Assembly: GCF_006717095.1 (NCBI RefSeq)
Contig: NZ_VFQE01000002.1
Coordinates: forward strand, 186,001 to 250,000
DNA from: Blastococcus colisei
Lineage (GTDB): Bacteria; Actinomycetota; Actinomycetes; Mycobacteriales; Geodermatophilaceae
Direction: 5' to 3'
DNA length: 64,000 nt
A program made the position numbers and the translations under genes. Under the pieces are notes generated by a model. It was not told the origin of the DNA, did no database searches, and saw only the letters and a program-made list of their open reading frames with translations. Positions 59,035-64,000 of the stretch are shown piece after piece. Position 1 is the first letter of the stretch. Each line of letters opens with the position of its first letter.

Positions 59035-59140
59035 ACCTGCGGGTGATAGGGCCACAGGAGGCACCGTAGAGGGCCGATAACCTCGGTGACAGGGACGAGG
59101 GCAGGCCAGGACCAACGCAGAGCACCGGAACGGAGGCACC

Positions 59141-60163
59141 GTGACGCGGACGGCGATGGCGCGACGGCTGGCCGCCGCAACGGCCTACGGCGGCGGCAGC
59201 GTGGCCCTCGGCAGCGCCGCCCTGGTCGCCCTCCTCCGCGAGGAGGCGCGCGCCGCCCGCCGCAACATCGAGGCCCGCACCGACAAGTCCGGCCCGCCCT
59301 CTGGCGACGGCGTCTACGGCCGTGGAGGAGGCAAGCCGCTTGTGTTCACCGTGCTGGGCGACTCCAGCGCCGTGGGCCTGGGTGTCGAGCACTCCTCCCA
59401 GACACCGGGCGCCCTGATCGCCGCGGCGCTCGCCGAGCTCGCCGAGCGCCGCGTGCGGATGGTCCGGTTGGCCGTCTCCGGCGCCCGGTCCGAGCAGCTG
59501 GAGACCCAGGTGGAGAAGGCCCTCGTCGAGCAGCCCGATGTCGCGCTGATCATGATCGGCGCCAACGACGTCACCAGCCGGACCCGGCCGGCGGTCTCCG
59601 TCCGGCACCTGGCGGACGCCGTGCAGCGGCTGACGGCGGCCGGCTGCGAGGTCGTCGTCGGCACCTGCCCCGACCTCGGCACCATCCGGCCGATCGCCCA
59701 GCCGCTGCGCACCCTGGCGCGGCGCTGGAGCCGGCAGATGGCCGCCGCCCAGACCATCGCGGTCGTCGAGGCCGGCGGGCGGACCGTGTCGCTGGGCTCC
59801 GTCCTCGGGCCTGCCTTCGCCTCCGACCGGGACATGTTCAGCGTGGACGAGTTCCACCCGAGCGCGCACGGCTACGCGCAGGCCGCGGCCGTGCTGCTGC
59901 CCTCGGTCGCCGATGCCGTCGGCGTCTGGCCCGCCTCGGCCGACCGGGGCGTGCGTCCGATCCGCCGCGGCACCGTGCGGCCGATCGAGAAGGCCGCGGC
60001 GCGGGCCGCCAGCCGGACCGGCACCGAGGTGCAGCCCGCCGAGGTGCGCGGTTCGGACACCGGGCCGTGGGGGGCATGGGCTCTGCTGCGCCGCCGGCGC
60101 CCGACCGGGATCCCCACGCCGGAGGAGGCGCAGGAGTCTGCGGAGGCCTCGGTCACCGCCTGA
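59141..60163 (+). CDS. SGNH/GDSL hydrolase
   Basis: A 340-residue hydrolase from GTG 59141 with GGAGG upstream. A hydrophobic N-terminal segment (ATAYGGGSVALGSAALVALL) may anchor or export it. The catalytic blocks are FTVLGDSSAVGLGV (Ser in GDSS), SGARSEQLETQV, MIGANDVTSRTRP (Asn) and SVDEFHPSAHGYAQAAAVLL (Asp/His). About 70 C-terminal residues lack a known domain. Likely an esterase or lipase on cell-envelope substrates; the substrate is not predictable. Confidence 0.87.
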   Translation: MTRTAMARRLAAATAYGGGSVALGSAALVALLREEARAARRNIEARTDKSGPPSGDGVYGRGGGKPLVFTVLGDSSAVGLGVEHSSQTPGALIAAALAELAERRVRMVRLAVSGARSEQLETQVEKALVEQPDVALIMIGANDVTSRTRPAVSVRHLADAVQRLTAAGCEVVVGTCPDLGTIRPIAQPLRTLARRWSRQMAAAQTIAVVEAGGRTVSLGSVLGPAFASDRDMFSVDEFHPSAHGYAQAAAVLLPSVADAVGVWPASADRGVRPIRRGTVRPIEKAAARAASRTGTEVQPAEVRGSDTGPWGAWALLRRRRPTGIPTPEEAQESAEASVTA

Positions 60164-60285
60164 GCGGGTGGGTCGGTCCCCGGCCGGGGCGTGGCACCGC
60201 TGGGCCCCTTTACCGCGGAGTAGTTTCGGGGTCGACCCGTCGCCTGTGCACCCGTGCCCGGCGCCCACCTCATCGTGGAGGACCC

Positions 60286-61506
60286 ATGCCCGAAGCAGTC
60301 ATCGTCGCGACCGCCCGCTCGCCCATCGGCCGCGCGTTCAAGGGGTCGCTGAAGGACCTGCGGCCCGACGACCTGGCCGCGACCATCGTCCGCGCGGCGC
60401 TGGACAAGGTGCCCGCTCTCGACCCGCGGGACATCGACGACCTGATGCTCGGCTGCGGCCTGCCGGGCGGTGAGCAGGGCTACAACATGGGCCGCGTCGT
60501 CAGCGTGCTGCTCGGCATGGATCACCTGCCCGGCACGACGATCACCCGCTACTGCTCCTCCTCGCTGCAGACGACCCGGATGGCGATGCACGCCATCAAG
60601 GCCGGCGAGGGCGACGTGTTCATCTCCGCCGGCGTGGAGATGGTGTCCCGCTTCGTGAAGGGCAACAGCGACGGCCTGCCCGACACCAAGAACCCGGTGT
60701 TCGCCGACGCCGAGGCCCGCGGCGCCAAGGTCGCCGAGAGCGGCGCCGACTCGTGGACCGACCCGCGCCAGAACGGCGACGTCCCGGACATCTACATCGC
60801 GATGGGCCAGACCGCGGAGAACCTGGCGCTGCTGAAGAACGTCTCCCGGCAGGAGATGGACGAGTTCGCCGTCCGCAGCCAGAACCTCGCCGAGCAGGCG
60901 ATCAACGACGGCTTCTGGGAGCGGGAGATCACCCCGGTCACCACCCCGGACGGCACCGTCGTCAGCAAGGACGACGGCCCGCGGGCCGGCACTACCCTCG
61001 AGGCTCTCTCCCAGCTCAAGCCGGTGTTCCGCCCCGACGGCCGGGCGACGGCAGGCAACGCCTGCCCGCTCAACGACGGCGCCGCCGCCGTGGTCGTCAT
61101 GAGCGACACCAAGGCCGCCGAGCTGGGGCTGACCCCGCTGGCGCGCATCGTCTCCACCGCGGTCACCGGCCTGTCACCGGAGATCATGGGCTACGGCCCG
61201 GTCGACGCCTCGAAGCTCGCGCTGCAGCGGGCCGGCATGACCATCGACGACATCGACCTCGTGGAGATCAACGAGGCCTTCGCCGCCCAGGTCATCCCGA
61301 GCTACCGCGACCTGGACATCGACATCGACAAGCTGAACGTGCACGGCGGCGCCATCGCCGTCGGCCACCCGTTCGGCATGACCGGCGCCCGTATCACCGG
61401 GACGCTGCTCAACGGCCTGCAGACCCGGGACAAGACCTTCGGGCTGGAGACCATGTGCGTCGGTGGCGGCATGGGCATGGCGATGGTGCTGGAGCGCCTC
61501 TCCTGA
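60286..61506 (+). CDS. Acetyl-CoA C-acyltransferase (thiolase)
   Basis: A 406-residue thiolase. The active-site Cys lies in TTITRYCSSSLQTTRMAMHA. The catalytic His is in HGGAIAVGHPFGMTGARITG and the second Cys in MCVGGGMGMAMVLERL. LVEINEAFAAQVIPSYRDL gives the NEAF motif. It either breaks down 3-ketoacyl-CoA or condenses acetyl-CoA. No other beta-oxidation gene is adjacent. ATG 60286 has GTGGAGGAC upstream. Confidence 0.93.
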   Translation: MPEAVIVATARSPIGRAFKGSLKDLRPDDLAATIVRAALDKVPALDPRDIDDLMLGCGLPGGEQGYNMGRVVSVLLGMDHLPGTTITRYCSSSLQTTRMAMHAIKAGEGDVFISAGVEMVSRFVKGNSDGLPDTKNPVFADAEARGAKVAESGADSWTDPRQNGDVPDIYIAMGQTAENLALLKNVSRQEMDEFAVRSQNLAEQAINDGFWEREITPVTTPDGTVVSKDDGPRAGTTLEALSQLKPVFRPDGRATAGNACPLNDGAAAVVVMSDTKAAELGLTPLARIVSTAVTGLSPEIMGYGPVDASKLALQRAGMTIDDIDLVEINEAFAAQVIPSYRDLDIDIDKLNVHGGAIAVGHPFGMTGARITGTLLNGLQTRDKTFGLETMCVGGGMGMAMVLERLS

Positions 61507-61523
61507 TCGCCCGTCGACCGACG

Positions 61524-61574
61524 GTGTGCACGGATGTGCAGGTTCGTCGCTGAGAACTGCGCATCCGTGCACAC
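61524..61574. repeat. Long inverted repeat after the thiolase gene
   Basis: Perfect 13-bp arms GTGTGCACGGATG (61524-61536) and CATCCGTGCACAC (61562-61574) enclose a 25-base loop that can pair further (GCAGGTTC/GAACTGC). It lies 17 bases after the thiolase stop and is separate from the terminator that follows. Confidence 0.6.
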
Positions 61575-61586
61575 GGTCGCCGGAAC

Positions 61587-61626
61587 GACGAAGGCCCGGC
61601 CCCCTCGCGGGGACCGGGCCTTCGTC
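61587..61626. terminator. Two-way terminator between thiolase and Bax-inhibitor genes
   Basis: Long stem GACGAAGGCCCGGCCCC/GGGGACCGGGCCTTCGTC with a tetraloop-like centre. It sits between two convergent genes, 19 bases before the end of the Bax-inhibitor-like gene. Confidence 0.8.
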
Positions 61627-61644
61627 GTCGGTACGGGTGCTAGC

Positions 61645-62472
61645 TCACTCGCGGAAGTAGCTCAGCAGCCGCAGGATCTCGATGTACAGCCAGATGACGG
61701 TCACCAGCAGGCCGAACGAGATGTACCAGGCGAACTTCGCCGGGGCACCACGACGGATGGCCTCGTCGGCCAGGTCGAAGTCCAGCAGCAGGAAGAACGC
61801 CGCGATACCGATCACGACCAGGCTGAAGACGATCGCGATCGGGCCACCGGAGCGCAGGCCCAGGCCGTCGCCGCCACCGATCCAGGCGGCGACGAAGTTC
61901 ACCACCATGAGCACGAGCGCGCCGATACCAGCGGCCAGGACCCACTTGGTCAGCTTCGGGGTGACCCGGATGGCGCCGGTCTTGTAGACCACCAGCATGC
62001 CGGCGAAGACACCGAAGGTGCCGATCAGCGCCTGCATGACGATGCCCGGGTAGATGTCGTTGAACGCCTCGCTGATCGCCCCGAGCGCGACGCCGTACAG
62101 CGCGCCGTAGGACAGCGTGGCCGCCGGGTTGGCGATCTGCTTGAACGCGATCACCAGGCCGAGGACGAACGCCACGAGCACGGCCGGGAGCGCGAGGCCC
62201 CAGCCCGTCTGCCCGGGCAGCGCCCAGACGCCCGCAGCCGCCAGGACGGTCACCAGGAAGGTGATGCCCGTCTTGGTGACGACGTCGTCCATCGTGAGGT
62301 ACCGCGTGGTGGTCGCCGCGTACGGCGACGGCGCGGCATAGGGGTCGTGCTGGGTGGGGGCACCGTACTGGCCGGGTGCGCCGTACTGCTGGGGCTGGTT
62401 GCCCCAACCGGCGTACTGCTGGCCGTTGCCGGCGCCACCAAACCGGCTGAAGGCCGGGTTGCTGCTGGGCAT
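61645..62472 (-). CDS. Bax inhibitor-1/YccA family membrane protein
   Basis: A 275-residue protein from ATG 62472 (MPSSNPAFSRFGG), with CAGGGAG seven bases upstream. After a Gly/Gln/Tyr/Pro-rich N-terminus of about 55 residues come seven membrane helices. LTMDDVVTKTGITFLVTVLA, SYGALYGVALGAISEAFNDI and AFFLLLDFDLADEAIRRGAP fit the actinobacterial Bax inhibitor-1-like group (DUF4870/TMBIM type). The paired Asp residues near the end resemble the pH/calcium-sensing pair of BsYetJ. Physiological role unknown. Confidence 0.87.
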   Translation of the reverse strand: MPSSNPAFSRFGGAGNGQQYAGWGNQPQQYGAPGQYGAPTQHDPYAAPSPYAATTTRYLTMDDVVTKTGITFLVTVLAAAGVWALPGQTGWGLALPAVLVAFVLGLVIAFKQIANPAATLSYGALYGVALGAISEAFNDIYPGIVMQALIGTFGVFAGMLVVYKTGAIRVTPKLTKWVLAAGIGALVLMVVNFVAAWIGGGDGLGLRSGGPIAIVFSLVVIGIAAFFLLLDFDLADEAIRRGAPAKFAWYISFGLLVTVIWLYIEILRLLSYFRE

Positions 62473-62614
62473 CGTCATCTCCCTGAGGTGACTGGTCGGT
62501 CCGTGGAGCTCACGGTGCTGCACTCCACTCGGTCAGGTCAACGCCTGACGCGCCCAAGACGTTCCGGCGTGTCGCGCCTTCCCTCTCCCGGGTCACCGAA
62601 GCAGGCCCCGGGCG

Positions 62615-62688
62615 TGCCCCCGGTCGGGATCGAACCGACACTCGGACCCTTTTAAGGGGCCTGCCTCTGCCGATTGGGCTACGGGGGC
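62615..62688 (-). tRNA. tRNA, anticodon UAA (Leu-type body with short variable loop)
   Basis: A 74-base cloverleaf on the minus strand. The acceptor stem GCCCCCG/CGGGGGC is perfect, with A as discriminator; CCA is not encoded. The D arm (GCCCAATCGGCAGAGGC) has the short stem and loop length of tRNA-Leu. The anticodon stem GGCCC/GGGTC (one G-U) closes loop CTTAAAA, so bases 34-36 are UAA, complementary to UUA codons. The T arm is GTCGG-TTCGATC-CCGAC. Only five bases (CGAGT) form the variable loop, whereas bacterial tRNA-Leu has a long arm. Confidence 0.85.
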
Positions 62689-62795
62689 TTCCTGCGCACG
62701 CTAGCGGGGCGGGGCGGTGACGGCCCGTACGGTAACGGCGTGGAGTTCCGGACGGAGGTTCTGTTGACCAGCACGAGAACGGCGACGCCCGCCCG

Positions 62796-63725
62796 ATGAA
62801 CCGGCGTCCTCAGGTCCCGGTCCGCGCCATGCGTGCCGGCGTGCGAGCCCTCGTCCGGCCGGTGCTCGGCCCCCGCGTGCCGGTCGGCATCCAGCGCCGG
62901 TGGCTGCACATGGTCACCCGGCCCACGCCGCTGGCCGAGGGAGTGACGATCCGGTCCGGCCGACTGGGCCGGAGGCCGGCCGAGACGCTCGTCCCGGCCG
63001 ACGGGGATCCCGGCACGGCGCTCCTGTACCTGCACGGCGGCGGGTTCACCACCGGCTCCCCAGCCACGCACCGGGCGCTGGCCACCCATCTGGCCGCGGC
63101 CAGCGGGGCGACCGCGCACGTCCTGGACTACCGGCTGGCGCCCGAGCACCCTTTCCCGGCCGCCCTGGACGACGTCCTGGCCGCCTACCGGGAACTGCTC
63201 GATCGTGGCGTGACTCCCGCCCGCACGGCGCTCGCGGGCGACTCGGCCGGTGGCTGGCTGGCGCTGACCGCGGCGCTCCGGCTGCGTGACGCCGGTGACC
63301 CAGCGCCCGCCGCGCTCGGCCTGATCTCTCCCTGGCTCGACCTGACCGGCAGCGCCTGGCCCGACGACCGCACCGACGCGATGCTCCGCCCCGCCTGGCT
63401 GCGCCGGTGTGCCCGCGACTTCGGGAGCGGCACCGACCCCGCCGAGCTCGCCCCGCTGGATGCCCGGCTCGCCGGCCTTCCGCCGATCACGATGCACGTC
63501 GGCAGCGAGGAGATCCTGCTCGAGGACGCCGTGCGGCTGGCCCACCGGGCGCGTGCGGCGGGGGTCCCTGTCGACCTGCGCCGGTTGGACGGCATGTGGC
63601 ACGTCGCACACGCGTCGGCGGGGCTCGTGACCGCGTCGACGGCAGCGGTCACCGCGCTGGGCACCGCACTGGCGGCCCATCTGATCTCAGCGTCGGATCA
63701 ACGGCCCCACGCTGTCGCCGACTGA
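62796..63725 (+). CDS. Alpha/beta hydrolase, hormone-sensitive-lipase family
   Basis: A 309-residue esterase/lipase. The oxyanion motif is LLYLHGGGFTTGSPATHRAL. The catalytic Ser lies in ALAGDSAGGWLALTAALRLR (GDSAG). The later acidic residue (GSEEILLEDAVRLAHRAR) and His (RLDGMWHVAHASAGL) complete the triad. VLDYRLAPEHPFPAALDDVL is also typical. The likely reaction is hydrolysis of short acyl esters in the cytosol. It is the nearest gene to the tRNA and is read away from it. Confidence 0.88.
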   Translation: MNRRPQVPVRAMRAGVRALVRPVLGPRVPVGIQRRWLHMVTRPTPLAEGVTIRSGRLGRRPAETLVPADGDPGTALLYLHGGGFTTGSPATHRALATHLAAASGATAHVLDYRLAPEHPFPAALDDVLAAYRELLDRGVTPARTALAGDSAGGWLALTAALRLRDAGDPAPAALGLISPWLDLTGSAWPDDRTDAMLRPAWLRRCARDFGSGTDPAELAPLDARLAGLPPITMHVGSEEILLEDAVRLAHRARAAGVPVDLRRLDGMWHVAHASAGLVTASTAAVTALGTALAAHLISASDQRPHAVAD

Positions 63726-63768
63726 TCCGGTCACCTCGCCGGCCGGACATGACCGAGTGGCCCCCGCG

Positions 63769-64000
63769 TCAGCCCGCCTCGGCGCGCCCGGAGGTGTCTG
63801 CGGTCTCCGGGTGGTCGGGCCGCGGGGGCGGGAGCTGCCCGGTCCGCCCGGTGTTGGCGGCGGACACGAACTCGCGGCGGGGGTCCTGCAGCTGTCCGAG
63901 GGAGACGACCTCGCGGCGGAACAGCGAGGCCAGCGTCCAGTCGGCGACCACCCGGGCCTTGCGGTTGAAGGTGGGCACCCGGCTCACGTGGTAGGTGCGG
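63769..64000 (-). CDS. C-terminal end of a probable type II NADH dehydrogenase
   Basis: Seventy-seven C-terminal codons; the rest lies beyond the right edge. The sequence has YHVSRVPTFNRKARVVADWT and LASLFRREVVSLGQLQDPRR, similar to the C-terminal membrane-binding region of actinobacterial NAD(P)/FAD-dependent dehydrogenases (Ndh), which pass electrons from NADH to menaquinone. The tail is Pro/Thr/Gly-rich. The family call rests on memory of this pattern. Confidence 0.55.
   Translation of the reverse strand, partial: RTYHVSRVPTFNRKARVVADWTLASLFRREVVSLGQLQDPRREFVSAANTGRTGQLPPPRPDHPETADTSGRAEAG

Noticed and set aside
62615-62688. tRNA as attachment site of an integrated element
   Set aside because: No integrase gene and no second copy of the tRNA 3' end are visible in the window.

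Overview
The window is high-GC DNA from an actinobacterium, most likely a motile member of the Geodermatophilaceae (Blastococcus/Geodermatophilus type) or a close relative. This rests on very GC-rich codon use, many GTG starts and ATGA overlaps, mycothiol-linked genes (mca and a mycothiol-dependent isomerase-type protein), a geranylgeranyl-reductase-family enzyme, an RNHCP protein and AMIN-like secreted proteins. The order phoH, uppS, hlyIII, small membrane protein, mca, greA recalls the Rv1095-Rv1080c stretch of Mycobacterium tuberculosis. Family placement is inference.

Region 1 (1-32973) is a nearly complete Gram-positive flagellar cluster. On the left, flgK (cut by the window edge) and flgN run leftwards, divergent from a sigma-28/WhiG-type sigma gene. 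To the right follow fliC, fliD, fliS and a fliT-like gene, then a glycosyltransferase likely to act on flagellin. Next comes the long operon flgB-flgC-fliE-fliF-fliG-fliH-fliI-fliJ-(NlpC/P60+lytic transglycosylase)-fliK-flgD-flgE, then flbD-motA-motB-fliL, then fliM-fliN-fliO-fliP-fliQ-fliR-flhB, and finally flhA, a giant FlhF-like protein and a small membrane protein. A recurrent motif, TCAA/TCAG, 16 bases, GCCGA(T/A)GA, lies before the sigma gene, fliC, flgB, flbD and fliM, with weaker versions before flgN and flhA. It looks like the promoter read by the sigma factor encoded here, which would then control nearly every flagellar operon, including itself. Hairpin terminators after fliC, flgE and fliL fit these units. 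An 1883-bp IS1182-type element has inserted between flhB and flhA, precisely in the loop of an intergenic palindromic repeat; an uninterrupted copy of that repeat lies at 52976-53062. No chemotaxis genes, flhG, fliW, csrA, flgL or distal-rod genes are in the window.

Region 2 (33000-53000) is mixed core and accessory sequence: an AbiEi/DUF559-like gene between two 65-bp imperfect direct repeats; PIN-PhoH; a decayed ABC transporter in which ATPase and permease are fused by deletion; a DUF885-type putative metallohydrolase; a cis-prenyltransferase; hemolysin III; a geranylgeranyl-reductase-family oxidoreductase; a mycothiol-dependent isomerase-like protein; PsiE; two tandem secreted AMIN-like proteins; mca; greA; an RNHCP protein; an M3 peptidase; an intact DrrAB-type ABC transporter; and threonine ammonia-lyase.

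Region 3 (53000-64000) holds a MoxR-like AAA ATPase with a VWA partner, two adjacent single-repeat AbrB-type membrane proteins, a DUF2252 protein, an SGNH hydrolase, a thiolase, a Bax-inhibitor-1-like protein, a Leu(UAA)-type tRNA that lacks the long variable arm expected of tRNA-Leu, an alpha/beta hydrolase and the end of a probable type II NADH dehydrogenase.

Several families of intergenic repeats recur: a two-hairpin palindromic element, a sequence of about 78 bp that ends in a ribosome-binding site just before a start codon (three copies), the direct repeats around the AbiEi gene, and GC-rich hairpins at gene ends.
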